A stretch of DNA of 64,000 bases, taken from NCBI GenBank assembly GCA_965112735.1, contig OZ218964.1, positions 806,001-870,000 of the forward strand. Direction: 5' to 3'. This DNA is from Phaeosaccion multiseriatum. Its lineage: Eukaryota > Ochrophyta, other classes. Each line of letters starts with the position of its first letter. Positions within the stretch are counted from its first letter, which is position 1. This document shows, one piece after another, positions 1 to 11,205 of this stretch. A program made the translations under genes and the position numbers. A model generated the notes under the pieces. That model worked only from the letters and a program-made list of their open reading frames with translations. It had not been told where the DNA came from and did not search any database.

Positions 1-627
1 TACCACCTTGATAAGGAGCTGCAGCCCATGCCGCTGGAGGGGTCGGCTCCCTTCCTCAGTGGCAAGTACCTTGGAGATCCTGAAGAGGTGCGAAGAGGAG
101 AAGGTGCACATGCAAACATATATGCGTGCGTGTAGAGTGGAGCAAAAGGGACAACGAAGCCAAACAGGCCAACTGGGATGAGGGGGGGGGGGAGGGGAGG
201 GAAGCGTTGTACGCATGGTCTACTCACATCGGTCGCCCCTGTCGAGCAGCCCGACTATTGTCTGGCGTTGTGTGTTGTTGTGGGATGTCTTATCTCCACC
301 TCAAAGGAGGCGGATGATCTGGCCCGACCTCACGCAGATTCGGAAACTTCAAACTTCCCTCCGCCACGTCTTCACACACACACACACTCTCTCTCTCTCT
401 CTCTCTTCTCTCACCCCTTCTCTCCCGTCCCGCTCCTCCCCTCCCAGATCTCCGCAATCATGAAGCGAGACCTTGCCAACGTGTATGATTTAAAGGTCAC
501 AGAGAACCTCGAGCTGGTGGCTGGCGAGCGCCACTTCGCAGCCAAGCTGGAGCAGCTTGCGCCCTGCGAGATCGATGAGGAGGACCTACGTGTGTGCAAG
601 TCCATGGACGTGGAGTTGGAGGTGTAA
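1..627 (+). CDS. 3' end of an unrecognised protein-coding gene (partial)
   Basis: The last two coding exons are visible. Exon 1..87 is open from the window edge in frame 1 and ends at a GTGCGA donor. A 360-nt intron ends in a TC-rich tract with acceptor CCCAG at 447. Exon 448..627 joins in phase 0 and stops with TAA. The visible C-terminus is 88 residues, is acidic and has no low complexity: the first exon has a GSAPFLSGKYLG stretch and the second starts ISAIMKRDLANVYDL and ends in an acidic tail. I do not recognise the family. Codon use and frame-consistent splicing make it a real gene; the start lies outside the window. Two copies of the interspersed GGTGATACAGCAG repeat sit immediately after the stop codon. 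Confidence 0.7.
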
Positions 628-1684
628 CAGTAGGTGATACAGCAGTTGGTGATACAGCAGCAGCGACATGTGAGAGGAGCCGCCTGGGGTAGCTTGCTGC
701 TGCTGCAGCAGCAGCAGCAGCAGCAGCGACGTGGATGAGGGGGGGGGGGAGCAGGGGGAAAGCAGCAGGTCTGGGAAGCTCTTGGTCTGTCGAGAGGGGG
801 GGCGGGGAGGAGGGCGTCTCCATCAGCATCAGCATGGTCAGTTTCATGACCAGCCTTTGACAAGGCCTTTCTTACTTACTTGGGACGGACGCGTTGGAGG
901 GCATCCCTCCCCTCGGCAGTCAGGCTGGCGCTCCTCCTATTGGATTGCGTGTTGTTAGCCCAGCAGGCCGGCATCAGCCAGTCAGGTAGTCAGTCCGGCA
1001 TCAGCCAGACCGTCAGTCGGCGCCAGACGGTCAGTCGGGTCCTCCTTCTTCGTTGGGTGCGTGCTTGAAGGGGCGCGAGGGAAAGTAGGAGAGGGAAGGG
1101 GGGGAAGGCCGCTCCGCACCTCTGCAGACCCACGCCCTTGAGGCGTGTGTGTACGTCGCTGCTGAGGCGCACTGAAGAAAAGGGCGAAGAGGCGGGGGAG
1201 GGGGGGGTGAGGCGGACCACCAATTACAACAGCAACGAACTAGGCGAGAGGGTGTTGGTTTTTGACAACATGCCCACGTCGATCGCAAATTTGACTTGTG
1301 TATATTCTCCTTGTGGGGTTCGGTGTGTACGATTTAGGTACAGTTCTAACAGCAATTTTAACTTTAAAATTAGAAATGAGACGCGAGACAGACTCATTAC
1401 TACGTGTCCTTGCCGTCCTCTCCACCCCTTCCCTCCCCTCCGCCCTCCCCTGAACCAAGAAGAAGAGAAAAAGCCCCACCCTCTCCTTAACTCCTTATAC
1501 TATCTACAAAGGTCCTCCGTTCGTTCGTTCCTTCCCACTGACCCTTCCACGCCGATAACGGCCCGTGCCGAGCAGAAGTAGGCAGCGGCGGCTGCTGGCA
1601 ATCTCGGCCGACCTACCTCCCGAGGAAGGGGGAAGGAAGGAAGGAAGGAAGGAACGCAGAGCTTTCAGCCCCCCCCCCTCTCTC
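628..1684. other. convergent intergenic region
   Basis: This lies between the 3' end of the partial gene and the 3' end of the minus-strand GRAM-like gene. It holds the dispersed repeat just after the stop, a short CAG run near 708..725, G runs and an AT-richer patch near 1330..1380. Open frames here are short and low in complexity. I see no gene. Confidence 0.5.
631..660 (+). repeat. two tandem copies of the interspersed GGTGATACAGCAG repeat
   Basis: Two 15-nt units (631..645 and 646..660) directly follow the stop codon of the upstream gene. They belong to a dispersed family described in the findings. Confidence 0.75.
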
Positions 1685-4600
1685 TCACAGCGGGTACTCC
1701 GGATACTGCTGCTGTGTACTCCCTGGGGTGTTGTTGCTGTTAAACGACGTCCCCGCGCCCCCGGGAGTACTCTCCCCCCCGCCTCCCCCCCCGGCAGCCG
1801 TATTGCTGTTGAAAGGAGTAGTGTTGCTGTTGAAAGGAGCCGTATTGCTGTTGAAAGGAGTAGTGTTGCTGTTGAAAGGGAAGGCTGCAGTGTTGCTGCC
1901 GAACCGATCCCCGACCCCCCCTGTCCCGAAGAGGATCTTCTTGCTCATCTCTGGCACTGGCGTGGACAGGGCCTCCATCTCTCCTGCGAGGTCGGGGTCA
2001 AGGTGAAGGCCCGCAGGCTCCTTGTGCACCTGTGGGGAGGAGAGAAGAGGAGATGGGAGGGGATTGCAGTTTCAGGTTCAGGTTCAGTTTCAGTTGTCGA
2101 GGGTTAGGGTTGGATAGGTTAGGAGAGAGCAGCAGGGATCACGCCATCAGGAGATGGAGATGGAGATAGAGATAGATAGATATACATCGATACAAGTATC
2201 GACATCATCGACATCTCATGCCTAACTGCACCCACCTTGAGAATGGCCAGCAGGAGGGCTTGGAGGGCACTGCTCGCTACCGTTGCGCAAGTGAAGCACA
2301 CGGCGCTGCTGCTGCCCATCGCCACCCCCCCCGAGCCTCCTCCTCCGCCTCCTCCTCCCCGCCCCCTGCCTCCTCCTTCTCCTCCTCCTCCTCCCCCCCC
2401 CCCCTGCTCGCAGATGGCGAGCGTCTCATGCCCCAAGAACCCCGAGCGCAGCTCCACCTGTATCGCAACGGGGAAAGCACAAACAAAGCAAGTACGTACG
2501 GGTGTGCATGTGTGTGTGGTGAGGGGTGAGATCTTGTTTTGTTTGGAACAGCCTTTCCATGTACATCAGGAAGAAGAGGGAAGGGGGAAGGATGGAAGGA
2601 AGGAAGGAAGAAAGCAAGGAGGGAAGGAAGAGAAGAGAAGGGCAGAAAAGTGCAGGGAAGCGAGAAAGCTACGGGCGGGCCAGACGGAGGACGGAGGACA
2701 GAACATGGATGTGCACCCTCAAGGGATAATGAATACAATGAGCGTCAACCCTTACCGTGGATACGTCGCTGAGCTGGATCACTGTGACGCTGCCTCCGAT
2801 ACCCAGCAGCCCCGGGGTGATGAGCACGATCCTCCAGTAAGTCAGGTACAAGTAGCCAGGCCGGTTCCGGCTTTTTTTCCACGGTAGGGAGGGGAGGCAG
2901 GCGGGGCAGGCGGGGCAGGCGGGGCAGGCACAAGCAGGGTGAGGATAAACAGAGCAGAGCAGGGGAGCGAGGCGCACACCTCAGTCCACATAGACCCACC
3001 ATTCTCAAAGACGGAAGGACAATGAGGCCGGGCAGAGGTCAGAGGTCACATCACGCCAACTCACTCCATTCCTCTCCCTCGTGAGGTGACTGAGGTGAGT
3101 GAGTCCGTCCCTTTCACAGACTGCCATCCCTCCCTCCCTGTCTCCATCTCTCCCTACCCCCCTACCCTCCCTCCCTTCCTCCATCCCTTTCTCCCTCCCT
3201 CCCTCCCTCCCTCCCCTCCCTCCCTCCCTCCCTCCCTCGCTCGCTCACCCACCTGATGATGGCACAGTAGAACAGCGGCGCCTCCACATCTGCATCCACC
3301 CCTCCCTGCCCCCTCACCCTGGCGTGAAACTTGTCCGCCATCTTGGTGCGGCGCAGGCTAAGTTGTTCGTTGCGGAGAGCCTGCAGGAGGGTGCGTTGGT
3401 ATACGTGGGAGAGAGCGATCCGCTCCATAACCTACGGTGGTGTGGTGGTGTGGTGGTGTGGTGGTGTGGTGGTGTGGTGGTGTGATGGTGTGGTGGTGTG
3501 GTGGTGTGATGGTGTGGTGGTGTGGTGGTGTGATGGTGTGGTGGTGTGGTGGTGTGATGGTGTGGTGGTGTGGTGGTGTGGTGGTGTGATGGTGTGGTGG
3601 TGTGGTGGTGTGATGGTGTGGTGGTGTGGTGGTGTGGTGGTGTGGTGGTGTGATGGTGTGGTGGTGTGGTGGTGTGATGGTGTGGTGGTGTGATGGTGTG
3701 GTGGTGTGGTGGTGTGATGGTGTGGTGGTGTGGTGGTGTGATGGTGTGGTGGTGTGGTGGTGTGATGGTGTGGTGGTGTGATGGTGTGGTGGTGTGGTGG
3801 TGTGGTGGTGTGGTGGATTGGGGCGCGAGGGGGTGTTACGGGGTGTGGGGGTATTGCGTATTACGTACGTAGTATGTATGGATGTGCGACACTTGACACT
3901 GGACCTTATAGATAGACAGAGACAAGAGACAGGAGATAGAGCCAGGGAGACAGGAAGATAGAGATGGAGACAGAGACGGAAACTCGACACGTACCTCGCT
4001 GTTCTTGCGGTGCATTTGGGTGGTCATCTCCGTGTCGCATAGGCCCGTGAAGCGGACCCACCTAGCCAAAGTCAGAGCCATCACACGATCGCCTGCAAGG
4101 GGGTAGAGAGAGAGAGAGAGAGGGAGGGAGGGGGGGAGGGAGGGAGGAGGGAGGGAGAGGGAGAGGGAGGGAGGAGGGAGGGAGAGGGAGAGAGGTAGAC
4201 AGGAATACCACGTAAAAAGAGGTAAAGGAGGCAGGGAGGGAGGGAGGGAAGGAGGGGGGGGGAGAGGAAGAGTGAGTGGAGGGGGGGTGCGTGTAACGTG
4301 TGGGTTGAACGTTAACGTGTGGGTTGCCCCAGGTGTGCTATGTGCTGCTTTTCCTCACTCGAGGGAGAGGGAGAAGGAGTGAACGAGGAGGACATAGACA
4401 TAGAACTGAGGACACCAACCAACCCCCACCTTTCCCCTTTCCCCTTCCCTTCCTTCCCTACCATACACGTACATTGATTCTTAAAGGGGAATGCTGCCAG
4501 CTCTGCTTCGTCCGCCGGGCTGAGACTGTGGTGGATGCTGAGCGGCGCGCTGTGATGTGACGGAAGGGGGAAGGGGATGGCAGTAGAGGACAGCCGACAC

Positions 4601-4943
4601 AACCCAACGGGGGGTGGGGGTGGGGAAGGAGGGGCAAGATGACCGAAGGTAGAGGGGTACAGCAGGAGGGGGGGGGGGGGTGGGGGGTGAGCTTGGGCGC
4701 TGCACGACAAACGAGGGAGAGAAGAGAGACTGACTGCGTGCAGGGCGGGGCAGACCGTGGGTGGAAGAGCCACAGCAAGGGATGGGAAGGCAGGGTTCTC
4801 GGGCAGACTTGCTGGGGAGGTCCAACAGCTGCCACACACACATACACACACACACACACTTACACACACATACACACACGCACACACGCACACACACACA
4901 CATACACACATGTACACATACACACATGCACACACACACACAT

Positions 4944-4989
<46 letters not shown>

Positions 4990-7900
4990 CATGGCGCCCG
5001 AGCCCACCGCGCCGGAGGAGGACATGATGCCCTCGTGTGGAGGGGGCATGAGGGTCTCGACAAGGTCGAACATAGGCTCGAGGAGCTTCGCCACGTGTCT
5101 GCATTGCCGCTCGGCGAGCAAGGCGTGCTCCTCCAGCGCCCCTCCGGCCTGGCGAAGACCCTTTACCATGTCCTCCTGAGGTAGGTAGTAAGTCAACGGG
5201 TGGGTGGGTGGGTGGATGGATGTGGGTGGACACGTATACAGTCAGATGGACATCCAATTGATTGCAGACAGTGATGTATGACATACGCGTGTGCGCCATC
5301 ATTGTAAAAAACACATATACAGGCGAGTGGTAAGTACGCTCACTTACCCGGCAGAGGCTCTCGAGCTGCCACAAGAAGTGAGAATCCAGACTTATGGTAT
5401 CCGTCACGGTATCCGGCCCGCCCGCCGCCCCCTCGTCTATATTCGCTTTCGTCTCTGCCATTTGTGACCCTGCTGCTGCTATATCACCAACCGCTGCTGT
5501 ATCACCAACTGCTGCTGCATCACCAACTGCTGCTGCATCACCAACTCCTGCTGCTGCTGCACCGGAGCCTCTCATGGGCAGGCTGAGAAGGGTCCCGAAG
5601 CTCACCTGCTCCCCCAACAAGTCTCTCTTCAGCGCCTCCTTGAAGGCAATCACGCCCCCCGGCGCAGATTTGCCCCCCCACCCCGCCTCGATGGCTGCCC
5701 CTGCAGACACATGGGGCGCCATGAGGAAGCGCACAAGCAGCACCCGGTGCTTGGAGGAGCGATTCACCACCAGCTGCATGTCCACATAGCCAATGTCCGC
5801 CCAGAAGGTGCCGCTACTGCCCCTGCTACCACTGCCACCGCCTGTGCCGCCGTGGCTCCGTCTCCGTCTCCTACTGTTGCTGCCATCTGTGACTCTATTG
5901 CCACTGCTGCTGCTGCTGCTGCTCTTACCCTCCTTGCCTGGCGTTCTCTTGTCACCATCGCCCCCCCCTTCCTCCCTAATACTACTACTGCCATTGGCGC
6001 TGCTGCCAATGGGTTTCCCTGCACTGACTTGCTCAGCCTCACCACCACCTGATGGTTCGCCGTCTCGCCCTGCCTCTGCTACAGCACTCACGCTGCTGTC
6101 ATCTCTCTCTCTGCTGTCACTCCCATGGCTGGTCGTAGAGCGACGCTGAGCCACACCAGCAGCACCAGCACCAGCACCAGCACCATTGTCACCCCACACC
6201 ATCCGGCTCAAGGCAGACCCCATGCTCGTAGAGGAGGAATCTTTCGAGTCCTTACCGCCTGAGAGACCTCCTCCTCTGCTCCACCGTCGATGCCCTTGCT
6301 GCTGCTGCTGCTTCCCGGGAATCTCTCCCCGTTCTGCTGCCCTTGCCGCTATCGCCGCTGCTGAGGAGTCGCTGCTGCCTCTCCTCCTCGCTGGCACGCT
6401 GAACAACACCTTTAGAGTGACCGAAAGGAGGGAGTGGCGGGAGAAGAAAGGGGGGGAAGTGCGAGGGGGGCTTAGGCAGTGCCACTGTGGCCCTCTTATT
6501 GTCCCGTGATAATAGGCCCGACCTTTTCGCAGCCCTGATACATGTGCTAAATTTGTGTCGACAGCCGTCATCTTCTGCCAAGGTGTACCTGCGGTCATCT
6601 GTCACTCTCTCTCTCTGTCTTCTCTCTCTCTCCCTCTCTGTGTCTTCTCTTTCTCCCTCTCTGTCTGCCTTTCCCTCACTCTCTCTTCTCTCTCTCTCCC
6701 TGCTCTCTTGTCTTTTCCCTGTGTCCCCGACAGTGAGTGCGACAAACATGCATACACATATACATTACATGCATGCATACGTACACACACACATACATAC
6801 ATACATACATACATACATACCTGCGCTCCTCGTTTCCTCCTGAGCTCCAGCCCCTGCCCCCTTGCCACTCTGGCGGCCGTGTCTGTAATCTTTGTGGCTG
6901 CCGTATCAGGCCTCACACACGCCTCCACCATGAGGAGAGTCACAGGCTCAGCACTCTGACCGCCCCCTGCTCCTCCCTTGCCCCTATCTCCAGCCACAAC
7001 CGGGATGATGCCGTGGTAGCACTGATGTAGCTCGGCCTGGGAGAGTCTAGCCTTGATGGTGAAGTGGTCAATGGTGGATGGGTCACTGCCGTCCGTATGG
7101 GACGGGCGAGGTTCCTCCTCGTTGGGGTGGTTCTTTTCCAGCGAGAACTCTTGGAAATTCGGGGGGTGAGACTGTTCTCTGTGCAACTGCAAGACCTCGC
7201 TAAGCGTGCTCTGAAGCTCTGGGTTGTGCTGACCACCGCAGCCGTTGCTGTGTGCAGACGTGGCCGCGGCAGTGAAGGCTGAGGACACAAGACGGCTGCT
7301 GCCGCTGCTACCGCTCTGCTCACCACCCTCCTCCTTCCCAAAAACTAGAGGGTCGGGGCCGTTGGAGCCTTCCCCACCCCCGCGCCCACGGGCTGCTCGA
7401 GCGGCGTCGTCGTCCGCAGAAACGCCGTGCCCACTGCTCTGGTATGGCGGCGTGACTCCCTCACCACCCTCCCCTCTCCACGCCGCGATAGCACGTTCGA
7501 AAGGCCTGCCCCCCATTCGTTTCCCGGCCAGTGGGTTGCCGAGGGACGCCCTCTCCATGGACTGGGCCATGGAGGCGATGCTCTGGGACAGTCGGTCTTC
7601 CTCCTCGGTCAAGCCGTCGTCATCGCACCACACGTCCTCTGCCATACCCAGTGGAGCTCCAGGTGAGAGAGAGGCCTCAGACAGGCGGCGCATCATTTTC
7701 GAAGCGACCTTCTTGACGCTCCTTCTGCTGTCATGCCTCGAGAGGGTGCCTCTGCGTGGAGAGAGAGATGCAAGGCGGCTACTGGTGGTGGTCTCCTCAA
7801 ATACCGACGAATATTCTGCCCGTCCTTCTCCCTCCCCACCATCTCCTCCTCCTCCTCCTCCTCCTCCTCCTCCTCCTCCTCCTCCTCCTCCTCCTCCTCC

Positions 7901-8350
7901 TCCTCCTCCTCCTCCTCCTCCTCCTCCTCCTCCTCCTCCTCCTCCTCCTCCTCCTCCTCCTCCTCCTCCTCCTCCTCCTCCTCCTCCTCCTCCTCCTCCT
8001 CCTCCTCCTCCTCCTCCTCCTCCTCCTCCTCCTCCTCCTCCTCCTCCTCCTCCTCCTCCTCCTCCTCCTCCTCCCTCACTGTCGCTCTCGCTGGTGGCGC
8101 TGCTACCGCTGCTCAGCACGCTAGAACAAGATGATAAGCCCCACTCTTGTCCCTCGCCACCACCACCAGCAGCATCTGGAGTCTGCCAATCCGAATCGTC
8201 GCGCAGCTCGCGTGTGAGCTCCTCCAAAGTCTGCGGGGGGGCGTTGGTCGTGTCAGGGCTCTGTCCAGGGTTTGATTCCAGGCTTTCGTCACGCCTCAGC
8301 CGCGAAGGCGGAGAGAGAGGAGGAGACTCCCTGCCTCTCTCCAAGGCCAT
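1685..8350 (-). CDS. large low-complexity protein with a split GRAM-like domain
   Basis: Nine exons join with consistent phases: 8350-6821, 6409-5348, 5175-4988, 4519-4473, 4092-3995, 3431-3253, 2870-2756, 2457-2236 and 2029-1685, giving 1261 aa. The ATG is at 8350; an upstream in-frame GTG is not needed. Exon 1 codes a Ser/Gly-rich region with about 77 consecutive Gly. Exon 2 has a more ordered core (GTFWADIGYVDMQLVVNRSS). Exons 3 to 6 look helical. Exons 7 and 8 read GYLYLTYWRIVLIT, then VTVIQLSDVST, VELRSGF and VCFTCATVASSALQALLLAI, which matches the strand order of GRAM/PH-like lipid-binding domains, with a Gly/Arg-rich loop of about 33 residues inserted. The C-terminus has four PFNSNT-type 7-residue repeats. 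GRAM proteins usually act at membranes; a membrane role here is inference. The family of the rest is unknown. Confidence 0.6.
1800..1883 (-). repeat. four 21-nt tandem units coding PFNSNT-type repeats
   Basis: Units at 1800, 1821, 1842 and 1863 share TGCTGTTGAAAGG and code 7-residue repeats in the C-terminus of the GRAM-like protein. Confidence 0.85.
3436..3814. repeat. 8-bp minisatellite (TGTGGTGG / TGTGATGG) in an intron
   Basis: About 47 8-bp units of two kinds alternate, mostly as two GGTGG-type units then one GATGG-type unit, which gives a 24-bp higher-order period. The array fills the intron between exons 5 and 6 of the minus-strand gene and runs to within a few bases of the acceptor at 3432. 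Confidence 0.9.
4833..4987. repeat. (CA)n microsatellite with AT-containing variants in an intron
   Basis: The CA-rich tract lies at the 5' end of intron 3 of the minus-strand gene. Read on the sense strand it is (GT)n and begins at the donor itself, so the GT of the splice site is part of the repeat. Confidence 0.85.
5472..5546 (-). repeat. four 18-nt copies of the interspersed TATCACCAACTGCTG repeat, in an exon
   Basis: Tandem 18-nt units with core TATCACCAACTGCTG code a [12 protein letters not shown] repeat in exon 2 of the GRAM-like gene. The same DNA sequence recurs in other genes in other frames. Confidence 0.8.
7843..8074 (-). repeat. uninterrupted run of about 77 CCT triplets coding poly-Gly
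   Basis: A perfect CCT/AGG tract of about 232 nt lies in exon 1 of the minus-strand gene. In the coding frame it is GGA repeated. It also keeps all other frames open and so creates long spurious ORFs on both strands. Confidence 0.95.
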
Positions 8351-8572
8351 CGGTAGCACAGCTATCCCCACAAAGGGGAGAGAAAGATTAGGAAGGGGAC
8401 GCCGTATTCTCCGTAAGTCAAGGGTGAGGAATATAGGAAACGCTTTGTCGGCCCTCGCAAGAAGTTTCGAAGTTTCGTCGCCGCGATCATTGCCCTCACA
8501 ATTTTCAAGTTTCGAAAAACCAAGCTGACAAACAAGACAAGAAGGGAGGGGACTGTGTTAGAGGAACAAACT
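8351..8572. promoter_or_regulatory. short divergent promoter region
   Basis: Only 222 nt separate the ATG of the minus-strand GRAM-like gene and the ATG of the plus-strand plastid protein gene. AAGTTTCG occurs three times (8462, 8470 and 8507), two of them with the palindrome TTCGAA. A shared regulatory role is inference. Confidence 0.4.
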
Positions 8573-9747
8573 ATGGTGCGCTTTAGTGTTTTTGGGGTAC
8601 TCGCAGCCGTGGAGCTCGTAAATGGTTTCCATTTTACCCCGCCCCGCTACCCTCTGAACCGTGCTAGGGCGCCCTCGTTCCTCTCTCCCTCTTCCCGAGG
8701 CTGTCTAGGGCAGCAGCAGCAGCCCACGAGGGCCCTACGAGCTTTGGATGAGAAGCACCTGGTGGAGCACTTAGAGAAGGTAAGCCGAGGCGCTTCACGA
8801 AACTTCTTGTTGTGCTTGAAGTCAGAGAAAGTCCCCGCCTTTTTGGACGGTAGAGGAGGAGGTAAAAGAGGGGAAGAGAGAGAGCACAACCACCCACCTA
8901 CGTCCCATTGGAGCTCTGGGGTGCCAAGAAGCGCCAAGCAACGTATGTTACTAAACATGGGTCCCACCCCAACTTCGTTCATGCATCAGAGCTCTGTGGG
9001 CCAAGCATTCCTCAGCGCGATTCCCACCCCCATTTCTTTGTGCGACACAGGACATGTTGGCTGATCTCGCCGTGTTGGCCAAGAAGTTTAGTAATATGGT
9101 GCATGAGCTGATTCCCACCCCCATTTCTTTGTGCGACACAGGACATGTTGGCTGATCTCGCCGTGTTGGCCAAGAAGTTTAGTAATATGGTGCATGAGCT
9201 GAAGGACATTAGCGACCTCCACGTGACTCATGTCGACGGCCAATCAATGTCTTTGGCGGTTGTATATTGTGACGGGCGCGAAGGAGGGTCCTGCGTGGCC
9301 CTCGACGTTCCCATCACCTTCCCACGCTACTGTGACACGGAGGAGCAAGTCGACGAGGTGCTGCACGAGCTGGAGGAGCTTGACGAGGAGACACTTATGG
9401 GCATGGGACTCATCAAGAGCGGCAACCTGCCCCCCAAACCCAAGCTCTCCGAAGAGTTCCTCGGCACGCTTGTCAACGTCTCTGAGATTCTGAATGAGAG
9501 CTTCACAGAGGACTTGGAGAAGATGGCCCGCGCCTTTGGGGGGCCCCACCAGGTACCCAGCGATGCCCAAATCGAGAGCTGTAGGCTGGACGGGCTCAAC
9601 CCGGAGGGGTTCACCCTCGTTGTTCGGCTCAGCGAACTACAACCTCCAGTGGAGGTGCCCATCAGATTCAGTAGAGACTGCAGCAGTGCACACGACTTGC
9701 AGGAGCAGATTTTGGGGCTATCCGCGGCGGCTTCAATGGACCGATAG
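8573..9747 (+). CDS. plastid-targeted protein of unknown function
   Basis: Two exons, 8573..8779 and 9142..9747, join in phase 0 and give 270 aa. The start is the ATG at 8573; an upstream GTG in frame is ignored. The N-terminus is a hydrophobic signal peptide ending VNG, followed by FHFTPPRYPLNRARAPSF: Phe at the likely cleavage point and a basic, Ser/Pro-rich stretch, as in heterokont plastid precursors. The mature part is acidic, without low complexity, and has two stretches that look related (DISDLHVTHVDGQSMSLAVV with DVPITFPRYCDTEEQ, then CRLDGLNPEGFTLVVRLSEL with EVPIRFSRDCSSAHD), which suggests an internal duplication. I do not recognise the family. The intron 3' end lies in a 91-bp tandem duplication, so two acceptors exist; only the second keeps the frame. 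Confidence 0.75.
9019..9200 (+). repeat. 91-bp perfect tandem duplication spanning a splice acceptor
   Basis: Copies 9019..9109 and 9110..9200 each contain the same acceptor (GCGACACAG) and the first part of exon 2. The unit is not a multiple of three. Confidence 0.95.
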
Positions 9748-11205
9748 CCAACCTTACCTTCGGGCCTTGTATGTATTATATACAGTACAGAGACAGAAAT
9801 GGAGGCGGGCGAACCCTTGTACATAAACCATGCCGTTGAGCGAAGCGTCTCTTGCGCCCAGAGCAGGACAGGGCTTATCAAGTCCCGTCCGACAGGCGCA
9901 GTGGGCCTTCCTATTGCATCACCTCCAGGGTTGGGCTTGCGTTTTCCCTCTTCAGACCACGATCAAGCTGGCTCGACAGGCTATTTTGTTCGTGGTCAGC
10001 CAGGGGGGAAATACAAGCTCCTGCTGCAGAGGTGGTGGAATAGCAAGGCGTTTCGCCACATTTGATACAGTATCTACGGGAGAATCGTGAGCTGCTGCTG
10101 CTGCTGCTTGGGGGCAGGGGCCGAGAGCCGAGCAGTAACCACTCGCGAAGTGGCGAGAAGTCACAACGGCACCGACAGCAGGAGGGGCTGGTGCGCGCGC
10201 GTTGCTCCAATTGCGTCAGCCGAGTGTGACGTCAGGGCTTGGCTTCTTTTCTGTTGTTTTCGTGCTCCTGGCTGCTCACTTGCGCGCTGGAGCAATAGAG
10301 GCACAAAAGACTATTGCATTCATTTAATGGTCACGCTTCCTGTCAAGCTAATGTCCTGTCAAGCTAATGCCGTGATGGACAAGTGATCCTTGTTGACGAT
10401 GACTACCAACGCCTCCCTCTTCTTCGCTAGTTGAACCACCGAACCGCACCTTGTTCCCCCAGGCGGGGGGGGCGCAGTTTGGCGGCTGACGTGTCGCAAA
10501 AGTGGATGGCGGCGGTGGACGTCCATCTTTCAAGCCGTGGTGGGTCTGGACTGCTCCTTGCGGCGCTTGTGGGAGGAGTTGACATGATACATAGAACAAT
10601 ACACAGCACATTTCCGCTCATGTCTACAGTGTAGTCATTTGAAACAAGCGGGTCTCTCTGCTGCTGGGCTCAAAGCTCGCCAACAAGCTCTTCCTTTCTT
10701 CCTCCCCGAAGTTTCGGAGCCTGACGCTGTGCTTCGTCCTTGGCCAGACTGAGCCGGAACAACTCCCACCCGCTCCCATCGCTTTCTTTGCCTCACATGT
10801 CGTCTCTGTCCCACCACACCACTCCTTAGCTCTTTAGACGTACTGCTTGAAGACACACGCACAAAGCGCTTCCCTCCCCTGGGCACGAAGGGTTGCATTC
10901 ATTGCCAAGTCATCCCCGGCGCCCCATCAACCGTAAGAGTGGCGTGCGCAAGCAGTAAAGGCCAGGTTGGTGTTACAGCCCATATGCCCTTGTCCGTGCG
11001 AAGTGCGGACCGGCACCGAGGTGGTTTGTTCGCACTCTGTCTGCTTGTGCCCTTGGATCACCGGCCCGAGATTGTTTCGACCATGTCCTGTCCGTTCGTT
11101 CGTGCCTTGAACAGCGATATACGCACCAGCGACAGCCTTACTTGCCTGCAAGGCTGCCTGCCGGGCTGCCTACCGCCTGCTCGAAATGATCAAAGCTCAG
11201 CTCGT
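9748..11205. other. convergent intergenic region
   Basis: About 1.46 kb lies between two convergent plastid-protein genes. Open frames are short, and none shows homology or spliceable partners. I see no gene. Confidence 0.45.

Noticed and set aside
3358-3990. 210-codon minus frame of His/Pro/Thr repeats
   Set aside because: It is read through the 8-bp intronic minisatellite and interrupts a well-phased exon pair.
7245-8528. 427-codon plus-strand open frame with a long proline run
   Set aside because: It is the complement of the CCT tract in exon 1 of the minus-strand gene; the repeat has no stop in any frame.
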